Shown here piece after piece: positions 49,990-59,199 of a stretch of 64,000 bases of DNA. Positions within the stretch are counted from its first letter, which is position 1. Each line of letters starts with the position of its first letter. A program made the position numbers and the translations under genes. The notes below the pieces were generated by a model that had not been told where the DNA came from, ran no database searches, and saw nothing but the letters and a program-made list of their open reading frames with translations. This DNA is from Novosphingobium sp. (GTDB lineage: Bacteria > Pseudomonadota > Alphaproteobacteria > Sphingomonadales > Sphingomonadaceae), in assembly GCF_039595395.1 (NCBI RefSeq), contig NZ_JBCNLP010000006.1:997001-1061000 (forward strand), given 5' to 3'.

Positions 49990-51486
49990 TCAGGCGCGGC
50001 AGTGGCGGTCGATCACCTGTCGGTGCGTGGGGGCGCGGGCGGCTTCTTCGGCCATGGCGGCGCGCAGACGGGCCAGCCAGCCGCGCGCATCAACGCTGCG
50101 GTGATCGAGCAGTGGGTCGAGGCCCACAGGATCGTTGAACTGGCCGATATGCACCGAGAGCCAGCTTGGCGGGGCGAAGAGATCCATCTCGCGCGCGATC
50201 AGGCGGCCATGGCGGCGGAAGTGGTCGATCTTCATCGCCAGCGTGTCGGGGATGTCCATCGCCGCGCAGTAACGCCAAAGCTCGGTGTCGTCGCGCTGGG
50301 TCAGCTTGTAGTGCAGAATGATGAAGTCGCGGATGCGCTCCATTTCGGTGGCGGCGATGCGGTTGAACTCGTCGCGCGTGGCCGGATCGAAGTCGCGGTC
50401 GGGGAAGAGGGCGATCAGCTTGGCGATGTTGGCCTGGATCAGATGGATCGAGGTCGATTCCAGCGGTTCGAGAAAGCCCGAGGACAGGCCGACCGCCACC
50501 ACATTGCGGTTCCAGTGCAGCTTGCGCCGCCCGGTGGTGAAGCGCAGGGCACGCGGATCGCCCAGCGCCTTGCCGTCCAGCCTTTGCGTCAGCAGATCGG
50601 CGGCTTCGGTTTCATTCAGATGCTGGCTGCAGAAGACATAGCCATTTCCGGTGCGATGCTGCAGCGGAATGCGCCATTGCCACCCGGCCTCCTGCGCGGT
50701 GGAGCGTGTGTAGGGGGTGGGCTCTCCGACATTTTCGCAGGGCATGGCCACGGCGCGGTCGCAGGGCAGCCAGTGGGTCCAGTCCTCATAGCCGGTGCCC
50801 AGCGCCTGCTCGATCAGCAGCCCGCGAAAGCCCGAGCAATCGATGAAGAGGTCGGCCTCGAAACTGCGGCCATCCTCCATGCCGACGGCGGCGACAAAGC
50901 CATCCTCGCCGCGCAGGCGGGCACCGGCGATCTTGCCCTCGATGCGGCGCACGCCCTTGGCCTCGGCATAGCTGCGCAGGAAGCGGGCATAGAGCCCGGC
51001 GTCGAAATGATAGGCATAGTCGAAAGTGGAAAGCACCGAACGCGGATCGGCTGAGGGATGGGTGAACTTGTTCTCCTTCGCCAGCGCCCAGGCCATGGCG
51101 TGGTCATCGAGCGGGGCGGTTTCGCCCTCGGCCCGCGCCTTCAGCCAGTGCTGATGCAGCGGCACCATATCGAAATCGCGCCCATGCGGCCCGAAGGGGT
51201 GGAAATAGCAATGCCCCTGCCGCCCCCAGTTCACAAATTCGATGCCCAGCTTGAAGGTGCCCTGCGTGGCCTTCATGAAGGCGCGCTCGTCCACGCCCAG
51301 CGTCTGGTTGAACATGCGGATCGGCGGAATGGTCGCCTCGCCCACGCCGACGGTGCCGATCTCTTCGGACTCAATGAGCGTGACGGTACAGTCACGCTGC
51401 AGAGCATGCGCCAGCATCGCCGCGCTCATCCAGCCCGCCGTGCCACCCCCCACGATCAGCACCGAACGGATAGGCTTGTTGTCCAT
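49990..51486 (-). CDS. Tryptophan-halogenase-like FAD-dependent protein
   Basis: A 498-residue flavoprotein of the PrnA/RebH superfamily. The FAD motif GGGTAGW lies at residues 13-19, the catalytic Lys in TFKLGIEF at residue 79 (the same number as in PrnA), the halogenase motif WQWRIP at 269-274, and the Glu of LEPLESTSIH at 343, equivalent to PrnA Glu346. All key residues are thus kept. I use the ATG at 51486, which has GGGGAG five bases upstream. Such genes are common beside sphingomonad and xanthomonad TBDRs, yet their substrates there are mostly unknown. It lies between the TBDR and the LacI gene of a sugar locus, and no free tryptophan pathway is near it. Confidence 0.88.
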   Translation of the reverse strand: MDNKPIRSVLIVGGGTAGWMSAAMLAHALQRDCTVTLIESEEIGTVGVGEATIPPIRMFNQTLGVDERAFMKATQGTFKLGIEFVNWGRQGHCYFHPFGPHGRDFDMVPLHQHWLKARAEGETAPLDDHAMAWALAKENKFTHPSADPRSVLSTFDYAYHFDAGLYARFLRSYAEAKGVRRIEGKIAGARLRGEDGFVAAVGMEDGRSFEADLFIDCSGFRGLLIEQALGTGYEDWTHWLPCDRAVAMPCENVGEPTPYTRSTAQEAGWQWRIPLQHRTGNGYVFCSQHLNETEAADLLTQRLDGKALGDPRALRFTTGRRKLHWNRNVVAVGLSSGFLEPLESTSIHLIQANIAKLIALFPDRDFDPATRDEFNRIAATEMERIRDFIILHYKLTQRDDTELWRYCAAMDIPDTLAMKIDHFRRHGRLIAREMDLFAPPSWLSVHIGQFNDPVGLDPLLDHRSVDARGWLARLRAAMAEEAARAPTHRQVIDRHCRA

Positions 51487-51588
51487 CATCTCTCCCCTCA
51501 CCGTCTTTGTACCATGAAAAAGGCGGGCCGGAAGTTGCCCTTCCGTGCCCGCCTCTATCCCGCGATGCGACCCGCAGGGCTTCTTTGC

Positions 51589-54051
51589 TCAGAAGCGGTA
51601 TTTGATCGACGCGGTCATCGTGCGGCCCAGCATCGCCGAATTGTCGAAGATCGCCTGATTGGCGGCCAGACCCGGCACCGGCCCGGTCACCGCAAGGCTG
51701 CCGTTGTTGGCGCGGAAGCCCAGCGTGTTGAACAGATTGTTGACGTTGAAGCCGATCTCCAGCCGCTCGACCGGGCGCACCTTCACGAAGGCATTGACGA
51801 AGGTGGAGCCGGGCGCCTGCGTCACCATATCGCCCAGATAGAAGCTGGACTGGCCGCTGACGCTGGCGCCGATCGCCGCAAAGCCCGCGTCATAGGTGGG
51901 CGAGAGCAGCCAGGTCCATTTGGGCATGGCAAAGGCGGTCTTCTTCGAGACGGCATCCTTGGCGTCGGTGTAGACGACATAGCCGTTCATGCTGAACTTG
52001 CCCCAGCCCATGTTGCCCGACAGCTCGACACCGCTGGCGTGATAGACGGTGTCGATGAAGGGGTTCTGGCCGCGGCTCGGCGCGGTGAAATCGTAGTTCG
52101 ATTCCTTGACCTGCGCGCGATAGACCGTCGCCTCGCCATGCACGCGCACCTCGCCGAAGTGGCTGGTGTGCTTCACGCCCAGTTCCTGCTGGGTGACGGT
52201 GTTGACCGAGAGGTGGTCGCCGCCCGCCGTCAGCTTGCCGTCGCTGGTGAAGTTGTTGTCATTGTAAAGCAGGCGGTCGGCGTTGAAGCGCCCGCCGCTG
52301 CTGACGCGCACGAAGGCATTGGTGGTGTTCGTCAGCTTGTAGAGCGCGCCCACCGACCAGCTTGCATAGCTCTTGGTGTAGTTCAGGCGCTCGGTCGGGG
52401 TGGCCGAGGTGTTGTAGGTCGGCACGCTGGCGCTGCCCAGCGCGTCGCTGATGGTGATGTTGGCACCCGCCACCGGAGCATAGGCATAGCCGCCCGCATG
52501 GACGATATCGACGCGCACCGAGCCATCGACATTCAGGCGGCCGATGTCCGATTCCAGCTCGAAATAGGGCGCGTCATCGGTGTAGTTGACGTTGTACACC
52601 CGTCCGCCGCAGCAGCCGCCCCACTGGTTGTTGAAGCCGGTCAACCCGCTGGCCGAAAGCTGCGCCCCGCTGGCCGAGAAGAGATCGAGCGGCACCGGAT
52701 TGCCCGTGCTGTTGAGCGACTGGGTGACATTGTTGATCCGCCAGTCCTGCGCGATGGTCTGGCGCATATGGAACCAGCCCGCGCGGGCGTTGACCTTGGC
52801 GATGCTGCTGACATCGAACTTGCTGGCCAGTGTCAGATCGTTGGCCAGGCTGCCCATGTCATTCATGTTCACATAGGCCTGCGCGCTGTTCGACACGAAG
52901 GGGCTGGTGTAGACCTGACCCTTGAGCGGCCCATCGGCATAGCGCAAGGTGCCGGTGCCCGCGATGGCCGAGGTCGAGGCTTCGCCGGTCCACTGGTTGC
53001 TGAAGGTACCGCTCATGTCGGTCCAGCGGAATTTGTCGGTGACGGTGATGTTATGGGCGAATTCGTAATGGAACTCGCCGCCCACCGAGGTGACGACCGG
53101 ATGGATGCCCTGCATCTGCACCGTCTGCAGCGTGCCATTGGCGGCCAGCACACGGAAGCTCTGGTTGTAGAGACCAGTGGAGGCATATTGGCGCGGATCG
53201 ATGCCGGGGATCATCGAAAAACCGGTGACCTTGTTGCCCGACAGGGTGGCCAGCGCGGGCATGGAGGTGAAGGTCGGCTCCTGATCGTCCATCCGCTTGA
53301 AATTCAGGCGGATGTAGCCCTTGCCGTCGGCGAAGTCCTTGGTGATGTTAGCCTTGATCTGATAGCCTTTTTCGGCGGTGTAGGGCAGATGCGTCGGGCC
53401 GTTGCCATCGACGGCATAGCCGCCGATGTGGAAGCGCACGCTGTCCGACAGATGGCCGCCATAGTCGAAATCGACGCGGGTCTCGCGGTAGTTGAGCGCC
53501 TTGGACAGGCCGATGGAACCGCCATCCTGCGTGCCAGTCTTAGACACATAGTTGATCACCGCGCCGGGCGCCTGGCTGGCAAAGGTGGAGGCGCTGCCGC
53601 CGCGCACGGCCTCGACACGGTCGACATTGTTGTCGAAGCGGATCCAGTAGTCGTTGTTGCCAAAGGAAATATCGCCGAACAGCGTGACCGGCAGGCCATC
53701 CTCCTGCAGCGCGACATATTCCGAGCCGCCGGTGCTGACCGGAATGCCGCGCACGCCGATGTTCGAATTGCCGCCCGGCCCGGCGGTGTCCTGAATGTTG
53801 AGGCCCGGAATGCTGCGCAGCGCCTCGGCCTGCGAGCGGGGCGTGAAGTTCAGGATCGAATCCTGGCTGACCTGCGTGACCGAGATCGAGCTGTTCTGCG
53901 CCGTCTTGCCTGCCGATGAGGCGGTGACGACGATGTCCTTCACGTCGCTATCACCGGCGGGCTTCGCATCCTGAGCGAAAGCGGGCGCGGCCAGCAGCGA
54001 AAGGGTAACGGCAACAAGCGATGCGCAGGGCGCGAGCAGAGACTGCTTCAT
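51589..54051 (-). CDS. TonB-dependent receptor of the sucrose/raffinose-type locus
   Basis: An 820-residue outer-membrane receptor. The signal peptide is LLAPCASLVAVTLSLLAAPA then FAQ. The TonB-box-like SDVKDIVVTASS is followed by a plug with RSQAEALRSIPGLNIQDTAG and NIGVRGIPVSTGGSEYVALQ. It ends in LGRTMTASIKYRF. GGGGGAGGA lies five bases before the ATG at 54051. A GGCCGG segment with adjacent Cys residues (around NNQWGGCCGGRVYNV) may form a disulfide in an extracellular loop. Two operator palindromes stand 77-108 bp upstream. Sucrose or raffinose import is inferred from the genes around it. Confidence 0.9.
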   Translation of the reverse strand: MKQSLLAPCASLVAVTLSLLAAPAFAQDAKPAGDSDVKDIVVTASSAGKTAQNSSISVTQVSQDSILNFTPRSQAEALRSIPGLNIQDTAGPGGNSNIGVRGIPVSTGGSEYVALQEDGLPVTLFGDISFGNNDYWIRFDNNVDRVEAVRGGSASTFASQAPGAVINYVSKTGTQDGGSIGLSKALNYRETRVDFDYGGHLSDSVRFHIGGYAVDGNGPTHLPYTAEKGYQIKANITKDFADGKGYIRLNFKRMDDQEPTFTSMPALATLSGNKVTGFSMIPGIDPRQYASTGLYNQSFRVLAANGTLQTVQMQGIHPVVTSVGGEFHYEFAHNITVTDKFRWTDMSGTFSNQWTGEASTSAIAGTGTLRYADGPLKGQVYTSPFVSNSAQAYVNMNDMGSLANDLTLASKFDVSSIAKVNARAGWFHMRQTIAQDWRINNVTQSLNSTGNPVPLDLFSASGAQLSASGLTGFNNQWGGCCGGRVYNVNYTDDAPYFELESDIGRLNVDGSVRVDIVHAGGYAYAPVAGANITISDALGSASVPTYNTSATPTERLNYTKSYASWSVGALYKLTNTTNAFVRVSSGGRFNADRLLYNDNNFTSDGKLTAGGDHLSVNTVTQQELGVKHTSHFGEVRVHGEATVYRAQVKESNYDFTAPSRGQNPFIDTVYHASGVELSGNMGWGKFSMNGYVVYTDAKDAVSKKTAFAMPKWTWLLSPTYDAGFAAIGASVSGQSSFYLGDMVTQAPGSTFVNAFVKVRPVERLEIGFNVNNLFNTLGFRANNGSLAVTGPVPGLAANQAIFDNSAMLGRTMTASIKYRF

Positions 54052-54376
54052 AAGATCCTCCCCCGGAAAAAATCCTGCCGCTCCTTCCTGTTCTGGAGTC
54101 GGCTTGGCACTCTGTCTAGCCCAAAGACAATCGATTGCAATCTGTTTTGCAATTGATTGCACAATTTTCGCGCGTCGGCATCGTGAATGAATTTTTACGA
54201 CGTGAATTCATGATCTTATGCCGATCTTCTGCCACATAATCTCATCATCAGACATGCTCGAACCCGCCCTGATCCGGCCCGGCATACAAGGATGGTGATG
54301 AATTTTTGCAACAGATCAGCTTCGGAGATTCTCGTTCTCCAGCGGTCGAAACGCTTTACCCATAAGCCATGAGGCG
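54052..54376. promoter_or_regulatory. TBDR promoter region with paired LacI operators
   Basis: CAATCGATTG (54128-54137, perfect palindrome) and CAATTGATTG (54150-54159) lie 22 bp apart, start to start, about two helical turns. That spacing could let two LacI dimers bind one face of the helix. The rest of the 325 bp, up to the cysteine-cluster gene, is moderately AT-rich and holds no supported gene. Confidence 0.65.
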
Positions 54377-54877
54377 TCAGCGCTTCGCCTCGACATGACT
54401 TCTGAGGCTCTTGAGGAAGGTGTCGATCTGCCCCTGTGCGGCCTTCACCTCGGCATGGCTGGCGTCATCGCGTTCCAGCACCATGCGCAGTTCCGCAAGG
54501 GTGTCGCGCTCGCCTGGCGAGAGGTCGAAGGCCTCAACCTGTTCCAGCAGCGAGAGATAGTCATGCACCCGCAGCAAATCGCTGAACACACGCGAGATCG
54601 GTCCGATGAGAGCGGGGTTCTTCATCCAGCCCCCCTCCGCGCGGAACAGGTCCGTGGCCCGCTGGCCCGCGCCCCGGCAATCGAAAGCGATGCAGCCGCC
54701 AAACCCCAGATCCGCCCGCTGATCATGAACCCTGCACTGGCCACATGCATCGAGATTGGGGCACGGCTCACCCGCAGGCTTGTCGATCGCAAACAGGCTC
54801 GAGCGGTCGAAAGCGAGCGCCATGCAGCACAGGGCAGAGCAATTCGCGCAATCGGCGCGAAGCGAGATCGTCGTCAT
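54377..54877 (-). CDS. Cysteine-cluster protein (YkgJ-like zinc/iron-binding motif)
   Basis: A 166-residue protein. ADCANCSALCCMALAFDRSS is a CxxCxxxCC cluster, followed by AIDKPAGEPCPNLDACGQCR, VHDQ and GFGGCIAFDCRGAGQ. That spacing resembles the metal-binding N-terminal module found in YkgJ-type proteins and in front of some pentapeptide-repeat proteins. The C-terminal half is helical (VFSDLLRVHDYLSLLEQVEA, LAELRMVLERDDASHAEVKA). I use the ATG at 54877; the frame opens at a GTG at 54913. Its function is unknown. It stands alone, with its promoter probably in the LysR-relic area. Confidence 0.72.
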   Translation of the reverse strand: MTTISLRADCANCSALCCMALAFDRSSLFAIDKPAGEPCPNLDACGQCRVHDQRADLGFGGCIAFDCRGAGQRATDLFRAEGGWMKNPALIGPISRVFSDLLRVHDYLSLLEQVEAFDLSPGERDTLAELRMVLERDDASHAEVKAAQGQIDTFLKSLRSHVEAKR

Positions 54878-54909
54878 GTCACAGCCCCATACCGCAGCAT
54901 GCGCCGCGA

Positions 54910-55020
54910 TCACAAGGATGCCTTTTGGAAAATCCCGGCGATCCAGTCGAGGAGCACCCGCACCCGATGCAGCACCTGCGGATAGAGCGCCGAGAGCCGC
55001 GCCGGGTGGAAAGGTCCGGA
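54910..55020 (-). pseudogene. LysR-family regulator, C-terminal relic
   Basis: Reading the minus strand, the frame before the stop at 54910-54912 gives LSALYPQVLHRVRVLLDWIA GIFQKASL. LYPxxRxxxxRVRxFxDWLAxxF is the usual end of LysR effector domains. No LysR body lies upstream on this strand; instead the next 70 bp lead to the end of the quinone-oxidoreductase-like gene. It is a leftover of a deleted regulator, possibly the former neighbour of that oxidoreductase. Confidence 0.5.
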
Positions 55021-55087
55021 CCCAACGCGACAGCAGCCGCCCTCACCCAAGTGAGAGCGGCTGCCTTACCGTGCTGGGGATCAGCCT

Positions 55088-56080
55088 TTAGCGAGAGGCG
55101 CCTTCCGCGATATCGACGACGATCTTTCCGCGCGCTTCTCCGGCGCTCAGCGTGCGATAGGCATCGCAGACCGTCTCCAGCGTGAAATGACGCGCATCAA
55201 CCATCGGCAGCAGGCTGCCCGCTTCGACAAGCTGTGCGGCCTGGGCCAAAATCTCGCCATGATGGGCGCGACCGACGCCCGACAGCAGCGGCATCAGGGT
55301 AAACACGCCCGAATAGCTGGCCCCCTTGAAGGACAGCGGCGCCAGCGCATGCGCGCCCCAGCCCAGACAACTGACCACATGGCCAAAGCGCCGCACGGCC
55401 TGGAAGGAGGCATCGAGCCCCACGCCGCCCACCGTGTCATACACGCGATCGAAGCCTTCTCCGGCGGTCAGGCGCGCGACATAATCGGCGACGGGCTCAT
55501 GGCGGTCGATAAAGATCGCGCCCAGCCTTTCGATCACGCCCCGCTGCTCTGCCGAACCCGTGGCGAAGACCTCCGCGCCGCGCGACAGGGCGATCTGGAC
55601 GGCGACATGGCCGACACCGCCCGCTCCGCCCTGAACCAGCACCGTGTCACCGGCCTTGACGTCCATGCGGTCCACCATGCCTTCCCAGGCGGTGATGGTG
55701 ATCAGCGGCAGGGCGGCGGCTTCGCGCATCGACAGATTGGCGGGCTTGATCGCCAGCAGATCGGCGTCGACGATCGCGGCCTCGGCCAGCGACCCTTGAT
55801 GACCGCCAACGCCGCCGGTCATGCCATAAACCGCATCGCCGGGGCGGAAGCGGGTGACACCCTCGCCGACAGCCTCGACCGTGCCGGCCAGATCGAGCCC
55901 GAGTACGGCGGGGACGGGATGCTTCGCATGGGCGGCCTGGCCCTGATGGATCTTGAGATCGAGCGGATTGACACCGCTGGCGGCGATGCGGACACGCACC
56001 TGTCCGGGGCCGGGCTGCGGCAGCTCGATCGTGGTGAGGGTGAAGGGGGCTCCGTTGGCTTCAAGAATGGCTGCTTGCAT
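55088..56080 (-). CDS. Zinc-independent alcohol dehydrogenase/quinone oxidoreductase (zeta-crystallin-like)
   Basis: A 330-residue medium-chain dehydrogenase. GVNPLDLKIHQGQAAHAKHP and VPAVLGLDLAGTVEAVGEGV open the catalytic domain, and VLVQGGAGGVGHVAVQIALS is the NADPH-binding fold (GGAGGVG). The Cys/His zinc ligands of classical alcohol dehydrogenases are missing, placing it with quinone oxidoreductases and enoyl reductases. It reduces quinones or enones with NADPH in the cytoplasm. The LysR relic just downstream suggests it once had a linked regulator. Confidence 0.85.
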   Translation of the reverse strand: MQAAILEANGAPFTLTTIELPQPGPGQVRVRIAASGVNPLDLKIHQGQAAHAKHPVPAVLGLDLAGTVEAVGEGVTRFRPGDAVYGMTGGVGGHQGSLAEAAIVDADLLAIKPANLSMREAAALPLITITAWEGMVDRMDVKAGDTVLVQGGAGGVGHVAVQIALSRGAEVFATGSAEQRGVIERLGAIFIDRHEPVADYVARLTAGEGFDRVYDTVGGVGLDASFQAVRRFGHVVSCLGWGAHALAPLSFKGASYSGVFTLMPLLSGVGRAHHGEILAQAAQLVEAGSLLPMVDARHFTLETVCDAYRTLSAGEARGKIVVDIAEGASR

Positions 56081-56653
56081 GATGGTTCTCGCTGATGTGT
56101 GGGCTGTTTCCCATGGCCCGCATCATCGGCCCGATGAGCCCAAACGAAAATCAACGATGTTGCACGAACCCCATGCAGTTTTGTTTGGGAGGTACCTTCA
56201 TTCGCCACCAGCCCACCGGGACCGGGCAAGGTTCAAAACTCCAGCCTCAGGCGGTCCAGGCTTGGGCGCAGAGCAGTGTTACCGAACTTGCCGGGCTGCT
56301 CACGCTGCACTCCTAAAGCATGTGACGACCATCCAGCCCGACGAGGCCTCATTCGCCACCTTGGAAATATGAAAACTAGAATCGTGCTCGAAATTGATCT
56401 GTATCATATCAGATCTGAGCACATCATCAAGGCCGGTCATATTAATTTATAAAATTAAATCCGTCATGAAATTAAATTATCATCATTTATTTCATCATCT
56501 ATATTTTAGTATATAGCTGAAAAACACAAAATCAGAACATTGAATAAATTTAATGATAAATCATGTTGGCAATAATCAATAATTATCGACACCATAACTG
56601 TAACATTTCGATTGAATGACCGGCATAAATTTTCATAAAAGCCGGGGACTAAC
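56081..56653. other. AT-rich intergenic region before the third TBDR
   Basis: The first 240 bp have normal GC and a short unrecognised plus-strand tail ending at about 56316. From about 56380 to 56640 the sequence turns markedly AT-rich, with runs such as AATTTATAAAATTAAAT, unlike the rest of the window. No gene fits. It probably holds the promoter and leader of the TBDR and may be a recent insertion joint. Neither LacI-type operator word of the window was seen here. Confidence 0.5.
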
Positions 56654-59179
56654 ATGCATACCAGACTCATCTCCTTGACCGCCCTTGCCTTTGCCATGCT
56701 GCCCGCCGCGGCCATGGCAACAGGCACTGACGCACCTGCCAATGACACCTCGGATCAAGGCGGCATCGTCGTCTCGGGGCGACTGGCGCATACCGCGCGT
56801 GAAGAGCAAAAGGCCGCGCCCAATCTCATCAATGTGCAGGCAGCCGAAGCCATCGCCAAATATCCCGATGTCAACGCCGCCGAAGCGCTCAGCCGCATGC
56901 CCGGTGTTGCCTTGTCGATCGACACCGGCGAAGGCCGCTTCATCAACATCCGCGGCCTGGACGGTAATTTCAACGGCTCGACCATGGGCGGTGTCGTCCT
57001 GCTCAACACCCAGCCCGGTGGCACCTATTTCAACGCGGCAGGCCGCGCGGTGGAATTCGACACCGTGCCCATCGGCGCGGTCGACCGCATGTCCATCATC
57101 AAGACCGGCCTGCCCGATCACGACGCCGAGGGCATCGGCGGATCGGTGGAACTGACCCCGCGCACCGCCATCGGCGCCAACCGTCTCTTCGCCGACGTCA
57201 CGCTGGGCGGCGGCGTGGAAACCTTTGCCGGCAAGGGGCTTTATCGCGACGAGGTAGTGGTCGGCGGACCGATCGGCGGGCAGGACTCGAAGGTGTCCTT
57301 CGTGCTCAGCCAGTTCCTCTACAATGATCATCGCAGCTTCCACGATATGGAAGCCGGCTATGTCGATGCCGCAGGTACACCCGACAAGGCTTTCTCCGCG
57401 CTGGAACTGCGCAAGTATGATTATTATCGCCAGCGCTTCGGCTATTCGGGCGAGATGGATTTCGTGCCCTCGGAAGGGCAGCGTTATTATCTGCGCGCCA
57501 GCATGGCCGGATACAATGAGCATGCCTATCGCAACCGCATGGTCATCAATTTCGACGGCAACCCCACTGCCAGCGGCAACACGCTGACCGACACGGGCTC
57601 GGCGCAGAAGACGCTGCGCGATTATGACGAAACCCATCGCAACATCGTGGTGCAGCTTGGCGCTGACAATCATCTTGGCAATGCGCATCTGGAGTATTGG
57701 GGAGCCTATTCGCGCGCCAGCTATGACAAGCATTACGACTACAATTCGACCTACGACAACACCAACAGCTACACCATCGCTTACGACAACATCACCAACC
57801 CCAATCTGCCGGGCTACAGCGTCACACAGGGCACCGGGCTGACCAACCCCGCCAATTACACGCTGAGCGGGATCGGCAATCAGTCCGAGCATGATGTCGA
57901 TCAGGAATGGTCGGGCGCGGGCAGCCTGTCGCTGCCGATCGGCCTGACGCCGGGCGACGAGATCAAGGTCGGCGCCAAGCTGCGCTTCCGCGACAAGGTC
58001 GCCCGCCCCTATACGGCCAGCGCCACGCTGACCGGCACGCGTTCGCTCTCGCAGGATGCTGTGGGCGGCAATGTCACCGATTTCTACCATGCCGGTTATG
58101 ACATCGGCCCGGTGATCAATGGCCCGGCGCTGCGTTCACTCTTCGCGCAGAGCAATTCGGGTCTGGCGCTCAATCCGGGCGGTTATTTCGACGATACCGA
58201 GAACATCGCCGCCGGTTTCGCACAATATCAGGGCACGTTTGGCAAGCTGGGCGTGCTGGCCGGGCTGCGCTTCGAACACACCCATGCCGTCTATCGCGGC
58301 ATCGGCAGCAGCACCGATGCCAATGGCAACACCACCTTCGCCCCGCTCTCCACCGGGCGCAATTACGACAACGTCTTCCCGACGCTGCAGCTGCGCTATC
58401 AGGCCAGCCCGAAGCTGGTCGCCCGTGCCACCTATTCCACCGGCATCGCGCGGCCCGGCTTCTACCAGACGCAGCAGTCCACCAGCGTCGATTTCGGCGG
58501 ACTGACGGTCAGCACCGGCAACCCCAATCTGCTGCCGACCTACAGCCATAATTTCGATGCCTCGCTGGAATATTACCTGCCCGATGCCGGGGTGATCTCG
58601 ATCACCGGTTTCGACAAGGAACTGCTCGACTATGTCGTCACCCGCACCAACCGGGTGAACGGCTATCAGGGCAATGCGGGGATCTTCCTGGTCTCGACCT
58701 ATGAGAACGCCCGCCACGCCCATGCGCGCGGTTTCGAGCTGAATTTCGTCGACAAATTCACCGCCCTGCCCGGCCTGCTCAGCGGCTTCGGCATCGATGC
58801 CAACTTCACCCATGTGAACAGCGGCGTCGGGCTGCGCTCAGGCGAGGGCAATGTCACCCTGCCCGGCACCTTCGGCACATCGTGGAACGCGGCATTGTTC
58901 TATGAGCGCGGCAAGACCAAGGTCCGCCTCGCCTCGCAGTTCGAAAGCAGCGTGTTGTTCGGTGTCGGCTCCAGCCGCGCCACCGATGTCTTTCAGGACA
59001 GCCGCTACACGCTGGATCTGAACGGCAGCTATGACCTGACGCATCGCGCCCAGCTTTATCTCAACGTCAAGAACCTGACCAACGCGCCCCTGCGCTTCTA
59101 CGAGGGTTCGCCCAATCGCCCCATCCAGCGCGAGTTCTACGATGTCACCATCGAGACCGGCGTGAAGCTGAAATTCTGA
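56654..59179 (+). CDS. TonB-dependent receptor (third, substrate unknown)
   Basis: An 841-residue receptor. The signal peptide is MHTRLISLTALAFAMLPAAA MATG and the TonB-box-like GGIVVSGRLAHT follows. The plug shows IAKYPDVNAAEALSRMPGVA LSIDTGEGRFINIRGLDGNF. The barrel ends YDVTIETGVKLKF. The plug resembles the large sphingomonad/Caulobacter TBDR group with AEALxRxPGVxxxxDxGEGR. GGGGA lies six bases before the ATG. Its stop overlaps or nearly abuts the YncE-like gene, forming a two-gene unit. No uptake or hydrolase gene is near, so the ligand is open. Confidence 0.88.
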   Translation: MHTRLISLTALAFAMLPAAAMATGTDAPANDTSDQGGIVVSGRLAHTAREEQKAAPNLINVQAAEAIAKYPDVNAAEALSRMPGVALSIDTGEGRFINIRGLDGNFNGSTMGGVVLLNTQPGGTYFNAAGRAVEFDTVPIGAVDRMSIIKTGLPDHDAEGIGGSVELTPRTAIGANRLFADVTLGGGVETFAGKGLYRDEVVVGGPIGGQDSKVSFVLSQFLYNDHRSFHDMEAGYVDAAGTPDKAFSALELRKYDYYRQRFGYSGEMDFVPSEGQRYYLRASMAGYNEHAYRNRMVINFDGNPTASGNTLTDTGSAQKTLRDYDETHRNIVVQLGADNHLGNAHLEYWGAYSRASYDKHYDYNSTYDNTNSYTIAYDNITNPNLPGYSVTQGTGLTNPANYTLSGIGNQSEHDVDQEWSGAGSLSLPIGLTPGDEIKVGAKLRFRDKVARPYTASATLTGTRSLSQDAVGGNVTDFYHAGYDIGPVINGPALRSLFAQSNSGLALNPGGYFDDTENIAAGFAQYQGTFGKLGVLAGLRFEHTHAVYRGIGSSTDANGNTTFAPLSTGRNYDNVFPTLQLRYQASPKLVARATYSTGIARPGFYQTQQSTSVDFGGLTVSTGNPNLLPTYSHNFDASLEYYLPDAGVISITGFDKELLDYVVTRTNRVNGYQGNAGIFLVSTYENARHAHARGFELNFVDKFTALPGLLSGFGIDANFTHVNSGVGLRSGEGNVTLPGTFGTSWNAALFYERGKTKVRLASQFESSVLFGVGSSRATDVFQDSRYTLDLNGSYDLTHRAQLYLNVKNLTNAPLRFYEGSPNRPIQREFYDVTIETGVKLKF

Positions 59180-59199
59180 TGCAGAAAGGAACCCCTGCC

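Noticed and set aside
49990..51486. Idea that the halogenase gene belongs to a natural-product cluster
   Set aside because: No synthase, tailoring or resistance genes are near; the genes around it form a sugar uptake and cleavage set.
51058..53919. 953-residue plus-strand frame opposite the second TBDR and halogenase
   Set aside because: It crosses two real minus-strand genes and is low-complexity in amino-acid use; rejected as antisense shadow.
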